This document shows positions 23,156 to 32,174 of a stretch of 64,000 bases of DNA, piece after piece. A program made the position numbers and the translations under genes. Every line of letters starts with the position of its first letter. Position 1 is the first letter of the stretch. The notes beneath the pieces are model-generated. The model did not search any database. It was given only the letters and a program-made list of their open reading frames with translations, and was not told the DNA's origin. The stretch is from Defluviitoga tunisiensis (GTDB lineage Bacteria > Thermotogota > Thermotogae > Petrotogales > Petrotogaceae): positions 928,676 through 992,675 of the forward strand of contig NZ_LN824141.1 in assembly GCF_000953715.1 (NCBI RefSeq), read 5' to 3'.

Positions 23156-24568
23156 CTATTCTTCTTGTTTTACGGTCAAAGCCCTCTTATATTTCCATTT
23201 ATCCGATCGAAAACGTAAAAATACAATAAAAGAGCGTATATATTGGTCAATAACCATAGCAGTCCATGCACCTATAAGTCCCCAACCAAAAATTCGAACG
23301 AATATGTGGGATAAGACAACACGAATACCCCAAATACCAGCTAGAGAAGCAATTAAAGGATATGTGGTGTCTCCTGCTCCTCTTAAGGCACCTGACAATA
23401 TTAGTTGAGTAGATTGCCCTGGTTGTGCTAACGCCATAATTTTTAAAACCGTTCCTGCCATAGCTGCAACAACTAAATCGTCCGTATACAAACGGGCTAT
23501 TGGATGAGAAAATATAATAAACCCAAGGCCAACGCCACAAGCAACTATTAACCCAACTTTGTGAATAATGTTTGCGTATTGTTCTGCTTTTTTTGGGTCG
23601 TTTGCGCCTAAGCTCTGACCTACTAGAGTTGTAGAAGCAACACCAAATGCTTGGCTAGGTGAGAATGTTAATCCATTTATGTTTAGACCAATTTGATGGG
23701 CAGCATAAACTGAAGTACCTAACCCTGCAACAATTCGTCCGAAAAACATTAGACCACTTTGTATTACCAACTGTTCAAGAGCAGATGGTATTCCTATAGA
23801 GAAAATCTTTTTTATAATACCAGAATCTAACCCTCTGCTTTCTTTGACTTCCGAGTATTTTAAAGCTAACATGCTTCTTTTTGAAAAATAAAGTACATAG
23901 AAAGCTGCAAGACATCCAAGTAAACGAGATACTACTGTAGAAATAGCGGCTCCTGCAACCTCCAATCTTGGGAATCCTAATTTACCATATATAAGGACCC
24001 AATTTCCAAACACATTAAACAAGTTAGCCGCTAAGTTGTAGAACATAGGAATTTTTGTTTCTCCTGCGCCCCTTAAAGCTGCAGTTATAACCATGTTTAG
24101 TACTAAAAATATTAAACCAGAACTAACGATTTGAAAATACTGGGTAGCAAGTGGAAATGTATCTTCTTGAGCCCCCATAAAGGTAATAACTGCTGGTGCA
24201 GCTATAACGCCAAGAACACTAAAAATAATCCCTAGAATTAATCCCATTTTCAGAGATTGTCTAGTAACTTCTTGGGCATCTTTTACGCTGTGAGATCCTA
24301 TATTCCAGGCTACCAAAGCTGTAGTCCCAACATTCAAAGCAGCAAAAACCGCAATTAACAAGTTAAAAGGTTGATTAGTTAATCCAACTGCTGCAATGGC
24401 GCTTGGTGATATTCTTCCAACCATTATCATGTCTACCATCCCAAAAAGGGTTGACATGACTAGCTCTACGAATGCAGGTCCCGCAATCCTTAAAGATTCT
24501 TTCAGTAAAGGATTTGAAAGAGATAATTTTGTAGCTTTTTCTTCTTTTGTTAACTTTTCCTTTTTCAA
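23156..24568 (-). CDS. MATE family multidrug/Na+ efflux transporter
   Basis: 470 residues; TTG start with GAAGGAAG upstream. About 12 membrane helices in two related halves: GPAFVELVMSTLFGMVDMIMVGR near the start and its counterpart GIPSALEQLVIQSGLMFFGR in the middle. Repeated LRGAGETKIPM and LRGAGDTTYPL loops are typical of the NorM/DinF superfamily. It exports cationic drugs or metabolites in exchange for Na+ or H+; the substrate cannot be read from sequence. It stands alone with its own promoter and a palindromic operator. Confidence 0.92.
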   Translation of the reverse strand: MKKEKLTKEEKATKLSLSNPLLKESLRIAGPAFVELVMSTLFGMVDMIMVGRISPSAIAAVGLTNQPFNLLIAVFAALNVGTTALVAWNIGSHSVKDAQEVTRQSLKMGLILGIIFSVLGVIAAPAVITFMGAQEDTFPLATQYFQIVSSGLIFLVLNMVITAALRGAGETKIPMFYNLAANLFNVFGNWVLIYGKLGFPRLEVAGAAISTVVSRLLGCLAAFYVLYFSKRSMLALKYSEVKESRGLDSGIIKKIFSIGIPSALEQLVIQSGLMFFGRIVAGLGTSVYAAHQIGLNINGLTFSPSQAFGVASTTLVGQSLGANDPKKAEQYANIIHKVGLIVACGVGLGFIIFSHPIARLYTDDLVVAAMAGTVLKIMALAQPGQSTQLILSGALRGAGDTTYPLIASLAGIWGIRVVLSHIFVRIFGWGLIGAWTAMVIDQYIRSFIVFLRFRSDKWKYKRALTVKQEE

Positions 24569-24602
24569 CTGATCTTCCTTCTCCTCTTCAAAAATAGTTT
24601 AT

Positions 24603-24646
24603 TAATTAGCTTAACTAATTATATTGTACTACATTATAAATGACAA
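24603..24646 (-). promoter_or_regulatory. MATE gene promoter with MarR-like palindrome
   Basis: Minus strand: TTGTCA (24646-24641), 17 bp, TATAAT (24623-24618). A perfect TAATTAG-n5-CTAATTA palindrome at 24603-24621 overlaps the -10 box, a spacing and sequence typical of MarR-type operators. No marR gene lies next to it. Confidence 0.65.
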
Positions 24647-24768
24647 AAAACGAAAAAAAATAAATAGTATGTAAAATAAACTTTGAATTTGTGAATATTC
24701 CAAATTTAATTTCTATTAATTATTTTAAGTATTAATTTGAATGTTAAGAACATGTATTATTTCTCATA

Positions 24769-24800
24769 ATAAAAATAAAAAAGCGCCATAATTTAGCGCT
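24769..24800 (-). terminator. tmRNA terminator
   Basis: Minus strand hairpin AGCGC-taaattatg-GCGCT followed by TTTTTTATTTTT. Confidence 0.85.
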
Positions 24801-24837
24801 TCACAGTTTACTCATATTGCTTTAATATTGAAAATAA

Positions 24838-25201
24838 TGGTGGAGACGGCGGGAGTCGAACCCGCGTCCGAAGATAGTTGACCTCGGCTTCTCCGAGCGC
24901 AGTCCGCAATCGTTTTTTGGGAATTGTGACTTTGCGGACAGAGTCTCAACTCCCTAGTGCACTTTTGTTACTTTTTGAGTCCGAGCACTAGACTCAAAAA
25001 GTGAAGCCTTTTTCTGACGCCTCATTCCTCAAGAAAGGCTTCTTAAACTTGAGGAGAGACGAGCTGTGCGCTATATTAGGCAGCAGCTAAAGCTAATTCT
25101 GGTTGTTCGGCATTTCAAATTGTTCTGCTTTTTTTCGAGGTTGCAGACCCTCGGCTCGCTTCCCGAAACCAACCTATCCCCGTCGAATCCGGAACGTCCC
25201 C
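24838..25201 (-). ncRNA. ssrA: Transfer-messenger RNA
   Basis: 364 nt. The 5' GGGGACG pairs with 3' CGUCUCC, followed by A and an encoded CCA. The T-arm GGGTTCGACTCCC and the 5' GGATTCGACGGGG are diagnostic. The tag frame reads AEQPELALAAA and then TAA; a TGA lies two codons before the presumed resume codon. The Ala-rich end is the usual degradation signal. It rescues stalled ribosomes with SmpB. Confidence 0.95.
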
Positions 25202-25256
25202 ATATGTCAGTCTACATTTGTATGCATCTATATTATACCACAAATTCACATTAATT

Positions 25257-25880
25257 TCAATATTTTTTGATATGCCATTCTATTTTTTCATAGATATCAC
25301 TGTCTTTTTCTCTTAAATATGGTACTAAGTCAAAGTTATTTGTAAGTATTTTTGTCATTGAATCTAGTATTAGTAATTTAAGAGAGTTATCATTGGTCTT
25401 ATAATATTTTTCTAAAAGAATATCTATAGACTTTTTAGAGGGTAATTCAGTAACTGCCATTATGCAAATTTCTTCTACATCAATATCTTCACCATCTAGG
25501 TAAGTCTTAAGTAAGTCCAAGTATTTTTCATCCTGAGTTACTTTTAATAAATTTTCTAAAATAAGAGGAAATGCCCTTTCATCAGAAAATCTATTGAACA
25601 TCGTTTCAAGATCTTCTTTTATTTCAGAACATCTATAATCAGAAAGTAACTCAGCAAGGTAAAGTAATACAACATCATCTTGTAGATTCATTCTAAACCG
25701 CTTTTTAAATTCTTTAAGAAGATAGTCTTTACCCTCAGGAGCAAGTATACTTAAAGCTTCCATTGCTAGTTCTCTCACTTCTGGATTTTCATCTTCAAGC
25801 AGTTCAATCAAGTTTGGTATTGCTTTAATACCTTTTTCTTCAATTATTTTTAAAATAACTTCATCACGACTATACAACAC
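25257..25880 (-). CDS. HEAT-repeat protein
   Basis: 207 residues from GTG 25880, with GAGAGGAA 6 nt upstream; GTG 25886 abuts that site. At least five alpha-helical HEAT-type repeats are visible, e.g. AIPNLIELLEDENPEVRELAMEAL near the N-terminus and GEDIDVEEICIMAVTEL later. Such solenoids are protein-binding scaffolds. It starts 12 bp after recN and is likely co-transcribed, but a link to DNA repair is only positional. Confidence 0.75.
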   Translation of the reverse strand: MLYSRDEVILKIIEEKGIKAIPNLIELLEDENPEVRELAMEALSILAPEGKDYLLKEFKKRFRMNLQDDVVLLYLAELLSDYRCSEIKEDLETMFNRFSDERAFPLILENLLKVTQDEKYLDLLKTYLDGEDIDVEEICIMAVTELPSKKSIDILLEKYYKTNDNSLKLLILDSMTKILTNNFDLVPYLREKDSDIYEKIEWHIKKY

Positions 25881-25892
25881 AGACACTTCCTC

Positions 25893-27491
25893 TCAATAGA
25901 TGATACTTCCGTACATTTCTTTAATTTCTTTTTGTTTTTCGTCTTGATTCAAATGGATAATTTCAGAGTTTATGTCATCTTCGTTCAAAGATTTAATTAT
26001 TTTAAAATGTGTATCAGCTAAGTTAGCTACCTGAGGCATATGTGTAATTACTATTATCTGCTTATTTTTTGATAATTCTTTTAGTTTTTTACCAACTACA
26101 TCTGCCATTCTTGGACCTACCCCTGAATCGATTTCATCAAATATCATAGTATCAATTGTGTGAGTGTTCCCTAGAACAACTTCAAGCGCTAATATAATCC
26201 TTGATAATTCACCACCCGATGCTATCTCTGAAAGAGGTAAAAAGTCACTTTTTGGATTAGTTTTCAACAAGAAACATATACGATGTGCGCCTTCTTTTTT
26301 AGGTTCTTTCAATTTTTCAATACTAAAATCTATTTCTGCGTTTCCCATATTTAAGTCTTTTAAATGTTCTTCTATACTGTCTTTTAAGTTGTTTAGAAAA
26401 GGTTTGGTTTTATCTATAATATTTTCACTTTCTTCTATAAGTTCTTTGGATAACTTATTTAATTTAGGTTCTAACTCGTTGAAATCTTTCTTAATTTCTT
26501 CTAGATCTTCTTTTTCTTTTTTATACTTTTCAAGATTTTCTAACACATCTTCAAGTGTTGGTCCATATTTTCTTTTTAAATCCATAATTTTATTTAATCT
26601 GTCGGAAATAGTCTGTAATTCTTGTGGATCTAAATCTAGGTCATCTACCTTACTTTGTAATATGTTATATAGGAAATCTATTTGCTCTTGCATACTCAAG
26701 GCCATATTATACTCATCTTTAAAACCAAAGTCCGCTATTTTTGAAAGGTTAAATACCACAGTACCTATATCGATGTCCATGTTGTGAACTTCATTATCTT
26801 TAAGTATGTTTAATGACTCATATATTTTTTCTTTTATCTCTTCCTTATTATTTAGAGTCTTAAAACGCTCAGAAAGTTCATCATCTTCAAATGGTTTTGG
26901 ATCAACTTCTTCTATAACCTTTATTTGATAATCTAACAAATCGATATTTCTTAAAACTTCATTAATATTTGAAGGTAAATTATCATACCTTTTTTTCAAT
27001 CGTAGGTATTCTTGATATTTGAGATCATAGGATTCAAAATAATCGGGAAAATTCTCTCTCAAAACTTTAAAAATCAAGGAATTTTGATAGGTTTCATCTC
27101 TTAGTGCGATGTTAGACTCTTGAGAATGTAATTCAATAAGAAACTTGGAAATTTCCTGTACAATATCTCTTGGAACTATGGTATCGTTAATCCTGAAAAG
27201 CGTTTTTTTGGGGGTAAAGTTAACCGATAATATCAGCTCATTCTCTTGAACAGGTGCATATTCTTGCACAATTTCTTTGATTTGATTGTTGACTATAAAA
27301 AAAGCAGATACAGATCCTTCAGTAGTTTTTAAGTTTTGGGGGACATTTCCAGTTAAAAAAACGTTTATCGAATTTAAAAACATTGATTTACCAGTTCCGG
27401 ATTCTCCAGTTATAACATTAAATGAATCACTAAAATCTATATTTGCTTTTTTGAAAAGACCAAAGTTATTCATTGAAAGAGATACTAGCAT
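25893..27491 (-). CDS. recN: DNA repair protein RecN (SMC-like ATPase)
   Basis: 532 residues from ATG 27491 (GGTGG 5 nt upstream; the earlier TTG at 27509 is disfavoured). Walker A is GESGTGKS at about residue 33; long coiled coils fill the middle. The signature is SGGELSRIILALEV and Walker B is MIFDEIDSGVG, followed by ITHMPQVA. It acts at double-strand breaks before homologous recombination. Slightly shorter than the usual 550. It is downstream of the sugar genes by 60 bp. Confidence 0.95.
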   Translation of the reverse strand: MLVSLSMNNFGLFKKANIDFSDSFNVITGESGTGKSMFLNSINVFLTGNVPQNLKTTEGSVSAFFIVNNQIKEIVQEYAPVQENELILSVNFTPKKTLFRINDTIVPRDIVQEISKFLIELHSQESNIALRDETYQNSLIFKVLRENFPDYFESYDLKYQEYLRLKKRYDNLPSNINEVLRNIDLLDYQIKVIEEVDPKPFEDDELSERFKTLNNKEEIKEKIYESLNILKDNEVHNMDIDIGTVVFNLSKIADFGFKDEYNMALSMQEQIDFLYNILQSKVDDLDLDPQELQTISDRLNKIMDLKRKYGPTLEDVLENLEKYKKEKEDLEEIKKDFNELEPKLNKLSKELIEESENIIDKTKPFLNNLKDSIEEHLKDLNMGNAEIDFSIEKLKEPKKEGAHRICFLLKTNPKSDFLPLSEIASGGELSRIILALEVVLGNTHTIDTMIFDEIDSGVGPRMADVVGKKLKELSKNKQIIVITHMPQVANLADTHFKIIKSLNEDDINSEIIHLNQDEKQKEIKEMYGSIIY

Positions 27492-27551
27492 GCCATCCAC
27501 CGACCTCAAAAGTTAGCCATTTTTATCATTTCTACTACGATTATATCATAT

Positions 27552-28970
27552 TTATTCCCTATCCTTTAAGTACTTAAGTATGAGTTCTTTTGCGTTTAAT
27601 TCAAAATTTGAGAGGTTAATTTTGGGTGTTTTATTTTTTATTCCTTCTTTAATTACTTCTAAATAACCTTCTGCAGTTTTTTTCCAGGTATACTTTTGTA
27701 GCACTCGATTTTTCACCTTTTTAGAGTATATTTCAAAATTTTGTAGTGCTTCTACTAGTCCTCTTTCGATATCTTCAATATCAAATGGATCTACCAATAC
27801 CCCAGAACCATCGGAGAATATCTCGCTAGGTCCACCATTTTTTGTGGCAACTACAGCAAGTCCGCATGCCCCAGCTTCTATTGGGGCTAAACCAAAAGGT
27901 TCGTAGAAAGCTGTAATTGCAAATATGGATTTTAACTGTGCAAAGTATTTGTAGGCTGAGGCGAGGGCTTTTTGTGATCTAAAATCAAAAAAATACACCT
28001 TATCTTCTATTTTTGCTTCTTTAATCACCTGAAGAATTGGTTTTAATATACCTTGCTCCTTTTCACTTAGGTGATTAATATCTTCAAAAGGGTTAGAGAT
28101 ACCACGTAAAAAAATTCCTAAATTGGCTATTTCTTGTAGCCTTTTTGAGCTCGCATAAGCCTTAACAACACCTATGTGATTCTTCTTTTCATCTAATCTA
28201 CTTGAAAGTATTATAAAAGGTTTGAATATCCCCTTTGTCTTTTCTGTTATCTTTTGTATTGTGTCTTCATCTATCTCTTTAAAATTATCATTAAATATTT
28301 GAGTATTTACGCCTGGAGGAACAACTTTAAATTTATTATCGTTATTTACATCTGAGACATCTATGTAAAGTGGGTGAGAGTATTGCTCAAATCTTTCCAT
28401 ATTAGTAGAAACAATGATTTTGTAGGCATATTTCATTGCTAATCTTTCTGCCATTATTCTTTTTGAAAAGTTATATTCTGTGTCAAACTTTTCAAAATTC
28501 TCATAATTTACCCCCATTTTATCCATCTTTTGGGCACCTAAAGAGTGTCCTGTGAATGAAAAATCGATATCTTTTTTTGATTTTAATAAGACACCAGCAT
28601 ATCCACCATCAGCATAATGAGTTGTTACAAAGTCTATTTTCTCGCCATTATAGAAAGTTATTATATTCTCAACGTACTCATTCAAAAAAGGCCAGAGAAG
28701 CTCTTTATTTAAGAATTTTTTTCCACCAAAGGCAATCCGTATAATCCGAGGGTTCTTTGTATCATCAAAATAGTCAATAGTTTTAGCAAATTCTGGCCAA
28801 TTTTCGTCAATTATTTGACGTGTAACAATATCAACAGATACATTCATTTTTGCTAATTCCCTAGAAACCTCTTTTACGTAAACAAGTTGACCTCCAAAGT
28901 CTGGATGCTCAGTTAAATGCGAATCGTGTTTATCAAAGTTTCCTTGCGGGTTAAGAAATAAAACCTTCAT
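27552..28970 (-). CDS. Sucrose-phosphate synthase (GT4 glycosyltransferase)
   Basis: 472 residues. The N-terminus FLNPQGNFDKHDSH, then TEHPDFGGQLVYVKEVS, matches the bacterial SPS of Halothermothrix closely over its length as I recall it. Also TGHSLGAQKMDKM, the donor-site SSRLDEKKNH and the GT4 motif EPFGLAPIEAGACGLAVVATKNGGP. It makes sucrose-6-phosphate from UDP- or ADP-glucose and fructose-6-phosphate; sucrose is a compatible solute or a catabolic intermediate here. The sugar kinase two genes upstream fits such a pathway. No sucrose-phosphatase is seen. Confidence 0.88.
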   Translation of the reverse strand: MKVLFLNPQGNFDKHDSHLTEHPDFGGQLVYVKEVSRELAKMNVSVDIVTRQIIDENWPEFAKTIDYFDDTKNPRIIRIAFGGKKFLNKELLWPFLNEYVENIITFYNGEKIDFVTTHYADGGYAGVLLKSKKDIDFSFTGHSLGAQKMDKMGVNYENFEKFDTEYNFSKRIMAERLAMKYAYKIIVSTNMERFEQYSHPLYIDVSDVNNDNKFKVVPPGVNTQIFNDNFKEIDEDTIQKITEKTKGIFKPFIILSSRLDEKKNHIGVVKAYASSKRLQEIANLGIFLRGISNPFEDINHLSEKEQGILKPILQVIKEAKIEDKVYFFDFRSQKALASAYKYFAQLKSIFAITAFYEPFGLAPIEAGACGLAVVATKNGGPSEIFSDGSGVLVDPFDIEDIERGLVEALQNFEIYSKKVKNRVLQKYTWKKTAEGYLEVIKEGIKNKTPKINLSNFELNAKELILKYLKDRE

Positions 28971-28980
28971 AAAATTTTTC

Positions 28981-29508
28981 CTACCTTCCTTGCTGTTTTT
29001 GATATTTCAATAAAATAGCATCATTATTCAAATTTATTACTTCGTTCAGCTTAAATTGATATGTACCTTGAACGTATGAAAATAATGACAGATCTCCTTC
29101 GATAATTACGGGTTCGATAGTAAGATATATTTCATCAATCAGATTTTTTTCTAAAAATAAGGCGTTAATTGTTGGACCACCAATCAGGGCTACTGTTTGA
29201 TAGCCTTCTTTTTCCAAACGATTTAAAAGAGATTCTGGTTTTTCATCAGTAAAGAATAATGAACCTTGATAAGTCTTTTCAAGTTTTTGATACTTTTCAG
29301 GTTCACCAGTAAGAACTATATTTTTCCTTTTGTCTAAAGGTTTACCTATTTCTTCAAAGGTCTTTCTACCCATTATTACAACCCCAATTTCCTTTGTAAC
29401 CTTTGAAAAATGCTTTTTATCCTCTTGTGATGACCAGGGCTGATTTTTATTTATTATTAGTCTAACCTTACCGTTAATACTTTGAACCATAATAAGTATT
29501 ACCTTCAT
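28981..29508 (-). CDS. Dihydrofolate reductase-like / RibD C-terminal domain protein
   Basis: 175 residues. The DHFR/RibD reductase fold is marked by MVQSINGKV at the N-terminus, VIMGRKTFEEIG, NIVLTGEP and ALIGGPTINALFLEKNLIDEIYLTI. The NADPH-binding glycines are in IGGPTIN. Substrate unknown; it could reduce a pterin or a riboflavin precursor. It is sandwiched between the kinase (13 bp) and SPS (10 bp) genes, so it is part of that operon although the functional link is unclear. Confidence 0.8.
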   Translation of the reverse strand: MKVILIMVQSINGKVRLIINKNQPWSSQEDKKHFSKVTKEIGVVIMGRKTFEEIGKPLDKRKNIVLTGEPEKYQKLEKTYQGSLFFTDEKPESLLNRLEKEGYQTVALIGGPTINALFLEKNLIDEIYLTIEPVIIEGDLSLFSYVQGTYQFKLNEVINLNNDAILLKYQKQQGR

Positions 29509-29521
29509 TTTGTCGCCTTCT

Positions 29522-30454
29522 TTAATAGATATTATATTTGTTTACTAATTCTTTGTAATTGCCAATTTCTGAAATGGCTCCAACATGTTTTAACTTTTCG
29601 GCAGAAAAAGCATTTCCAAGTTTTGACGCAGTAAAGATATCATAGCCTTCGATTAATCCTATGTATAATCCTGACCAAAAAGCATCTCCTGCCCCAGTTG
29701 TATCTACTACATTAGTAGCTAAAGAGTCTAGATGCATCATTTTTGAACCGTCAGATACAGTGGCTCCTTTTTCTCCCAAGGTCAATACAACATATTTAAC
29801 ACCTAGACTATGAAAGGTTTCTATATAATATTTTTCATCTTTTTTTGTAGTAGAAAAAAGATGATAACAATCATCTAAAGATGGTTTTATTATGTCTACA
29901 TAAGGAAGTACTATTTTAAGGACATCTTCTATGTCTAAAGAAGTTTTCCACAATATTTTTCTGTAGTTTGGATCAAAACCAGTTAAAACATTGTTCTTTT
30001 TTGCATTTTTCAATAGATATATAGCATTTTTTAAGTTGTAATCAGTTGAAATTGACCATGAAGACAAGTGAAAAGCTTGAGTATTTTTAATCATATCTGA
30101 AGAGTTACTGGGTAAATCTAAGTGTAATGAGGCAGATCTATATGCACAAAATTCAGGAGATAATATTGATTTTAATACATAAACAACATCAGTTTGAAAT
30201 AGATTATCCTGAATGACTGTACTTGTATCTACTTTATATTTTTTTAATTGAGAAATTATATAATCACCAAATGGATCATACCCAACTCTAGAAATAATAG
30301 CTGTATTAAAACCTTGTTTGGCTATATTTACTGCAATGTTGCTAGGAGAACCTCCTAAAAATTTGCTAAACGAGCTTGCGTCTTTTAAGGTATTCACGTA
30401 GTCGGTAGATATAAAATCTATCAATACCTCGCCAAAAGATATAAGATCGTACAT
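29522..30454 (-). CDS. PfkB family sugar kinase, probably fructokinase
   Basis: 310 residues; GAGGAGG upstream of ATG. N-terminal SFGEVLIDFIS and the GGSPSNIAVNIAKQG substrate loop; the catalytic signature is DTTGAGDAFWSGLYIG. Placement upstream of sucrose-phosphate synthase supports fructose as substrate, giving fructose-6-phosphate; 2-keto-3-deoxygluconate or ribose kinases look alike. It is the first gene of the operon that continues through recN. Confidence 0.88.
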   Translation of the reverse strand: MYDLISFGEVLIDFISTDYVNTLKDASSFSKFLGGSPSNIAVNIAKQGFNTAIISRVGYDPFGDYIISQLKKYKVDTSTVIQDNLFQTDVVYVLKSILSPEFCAYRSASLHLDLPSNSSDMIKNTQAFHLSSWSISTDYNLKNAIYLLKNAKKNNVLTGFDPNYRKILWKTSLDIEDVLKIVLPYVDIIKPSLDDCYHLFSTTKKDEKYYIETFHSLGVKYVVLTLGEKGATVSDGSKMMHLDSLATNVVDTTGAGDAFWSGLYIGLIEGYDIFTASKLGNAFSAEKLKHVGAISEIGNYKELVNKYNIY

Positions 30455-30629
30455 AAGGTGCCTCCTCTATTTTTTTTACGATAATGATTTCTAAAATATA
30501 TTATAACAAATCTTTACAGGTTTAAGAAAAGATGAGATTTTTTAAAATAATCACGTTTAAAAGTCAATAATTTGAAATAAACAGTCCTAGTTATTAATAA
30601 TACGATTTTTTATTTTATGTTAATAATAT

Positions 30630-30661
30630 TATAATAGTAAGTAGAAGGAAATGTTTTCTAC
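30630..30661 (+). promoter_or_regulatory. Sugar importer promoter -10 and LacI-type operator
   Basis: TATAAT at 30630-30635; the -35 is poor. A 21-bp inverted repeat with arms GTAGAA/TTCTAC spans 30641-30661, just at the expected start of transcription. Its core AAGGAAATGTTTTCTA (30645-30660) differs by one base from the amylase operator on the other strand. Confidence 0.65.
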
Positions 30662-30728
30662 AAGGTCAATTCACACAAAGATAGTGTTTTTAGCAATATG
30701 ATAAAACCATTGTTTATATCTAGATTAT

Positions 30729-30768
30729 TTACTCACCGATATTATACGGTGTTATTTTTTTAGAGTAA
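30729..30768 (+). other. Leader hairpin followed by U tract
   Basis: CACCG-atattata-CGGTG (30734-30751) followed by ttattttttt, with outer arms TTACTC and GAGTAA. It looks like a weak terminator or attenuator 45 bp before the importer gene. No leader peptide is seen. Confidence 0.4.
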
Positions 30769-30812
30769 TCATTTCAAAGTATCTAACAATAAACACTTAG
30801 GAGGTGTTGTGG

Positions 30813-32054
30813 ATGAAGAAAGTATTTGCCTTACTTGTGATTCTAGTACTAGCTTTTTCAGCATTTTCTGTAACTATCACCATGACTGCCGGAGCTGTTG
30901 GAACAGAATTAGAAACTCTCTACAAACAGATTGATATGTTTATGCAAGAAAATCCAGATATTACTGTTCAAGTAATGCCTATGCCGAACAGTTCAACTGA
31001 TAGGCATGATTTATATGTAACATATTTGGCTTCTGGTGTACCTGATCCAGATGTTTTAATGTTAGATGTTATTTGGCCAGCTGAGTTTGCTCCATTTTTG
31101 GTAGATCTAACAGATGATTATAATTATTTTGAATTAGACGAGTTTTTCCCTGGTACCGTTGATTCAAATACAGTTGATGGAAGATTAGTATCTGTTCCTT
31201 GGTTTACAGATGCAGGTATTTTGTACTATAGAAAAGATTTATTACAAAAATACGGATACGATGTTCCAAAAACATGGGACGAACTATTTAATATTGCAAA
31301 AGATATCTCTGCAAAAGAAGGAATTAATGGATTTGTATGGCAAGGTGCAAGATATGAAGGTTTAACCTGTGATGTTATGGAATTTGTTCACAGTTTTGGT
31401 GGAGAAATAATTGAAAGTGGAGATGTAGTAGTAGATGATCCAAGATATTTTGATAAAAATGTCGCTGCTATTGCCTTCATGAAAAAATTAGTAGATGATG
31501 GAGTAACCCCAAAGGGTGTTACAACATATATGGAAGAAGAAGCAAGAAGAGTTTTCCAAAATGGCGATGCCGTATTTATGAGAAATTGGCCTTACGCATG
31601 GTCATTAGCTAATGCACCTGATTCCCCAGTTGCGGGTAAAGTTGGAATTACTGTATTACCAAAAGGTCCAGAACCTGATGGAAGAAATTCTGCTACTCTA
31701 GGTGGATGGAATTTGGGTATCAATAGAAATTCTTCAAAGGCTGAAATAGAGGCTGCTAAGAAGTTAATAAAGTTCTTGACAAGCCATGAACAGCAAGTTT
31801 TCAAAGCAGTTCACGCTGGACAAACCCCAACAAGAATTTCTGCATACAACGATCCCAGAACGCTTGAAGCTAATGATTTCTATGCTGAAATTTTAGATGT
31901 TTTCTTGAGTGCAGAACCAAGACCAATTTCACCTATCTACAATGAAATTTCTTATGAAATTCAAGTTGCTGTCCATTCTGTATTAACCGGACAAGCTCAA
32001 CCAAAAGCAGCTGTTGAAAGTTTAGCAAAGAATCTAAAAAGTTTAGTTTACTGA
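30813..32054 (+). CDS. Sugar ABC transporter, periplasmic binding protein
   Basis: 413 residues from ATG 30813 (AGGAGG 8 nt upstream; TTG 30804 is less likely). Signal peptide 1-20 without a lipobox Cys. Family 1 (MalE-like) solute-binding fold: LYVTYLASGVPDPDVLMLDV, VPWFTDAGILYYRKDLLQKYG, PKTWDEL and GGWNLGINRNS, as in trehalose/maltose/alpha-glucoside binders such as ThuE. The ligand is inferred to be a disaccharide or maltodextrin, helped by the operator shared with the amylase. The operon continues with two permeases; the ATPase is not encoded here. Confidence 0.92.
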   Translation: MKKVFALLVILVLAFSAFSVTITMTAGAVGTELETLYKQIDMFMQENPDITVQVMPMPNSSTDRHDLYVTYLASGVPDPDVLMLDVIWPAEFAPFLVDLTDDYNYFELDEFFPGTVDSNTVDGRLVSVPWFTDAGILYYRKDLLQKYGYDVPKTWDELFNIAKDISAKEGINGFVWQGARYEGLTCDVMEFVHSFGGEIIESGDVVVDDPRYFDKNVAAIAFMKKLVDDGVTPKGVTTYMEEEARRVFQNGDAVFMRNWPYAWSLANAPDSPVAGKVGITVLPKGPEPDGRNSATLGGWNLGINRNSSKAEIEAAKKLIKFLTSHEQQVFKAVHAGQTPTRISAYNDPRTLEANDFYAEILDVFLSAEPRPISPIYNEISYEIQVAVHSVLTGQAQPKAAVESLAKNLKSLVY

Positions 32055-32070
32055 AGCGAAAAGTAAATTA

Positions 32071-32102
32071 AAAGGGCGGTAATAATTACCCGCCCTTTTT
32101 TT
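32071..32102 (+). terminator. Terminator after the binding-protein gene
   Basis: AAGGGCGG...CCGCCCTT with seven T. It would make the binding protein more abundant than the permeases, a common arrangement. Confidence 0.9.
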
Positions 32103-32110
32103 ATAATCTA

Positions 32111-32140
32111 TTTCAATTTTCATCTATTTTATTGTATAAT
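32111..32140 (+). promoter_or_regulatory. Possible second promoter before the permease genes
   Basis: TTTCAA (32111-32116), 18 bp, TATAAT (32135-32140); the ATG follows 35 bp later. Confidence 0.45.
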
Positions 32141-32174
32141 TATCTTAGTTATATTCTAAGACGGGGGTGTAAAA

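Noticed and set aside
25066-25254. 62-codon plus-strand ORF
   Set aside because: Antisense to tmRNA.
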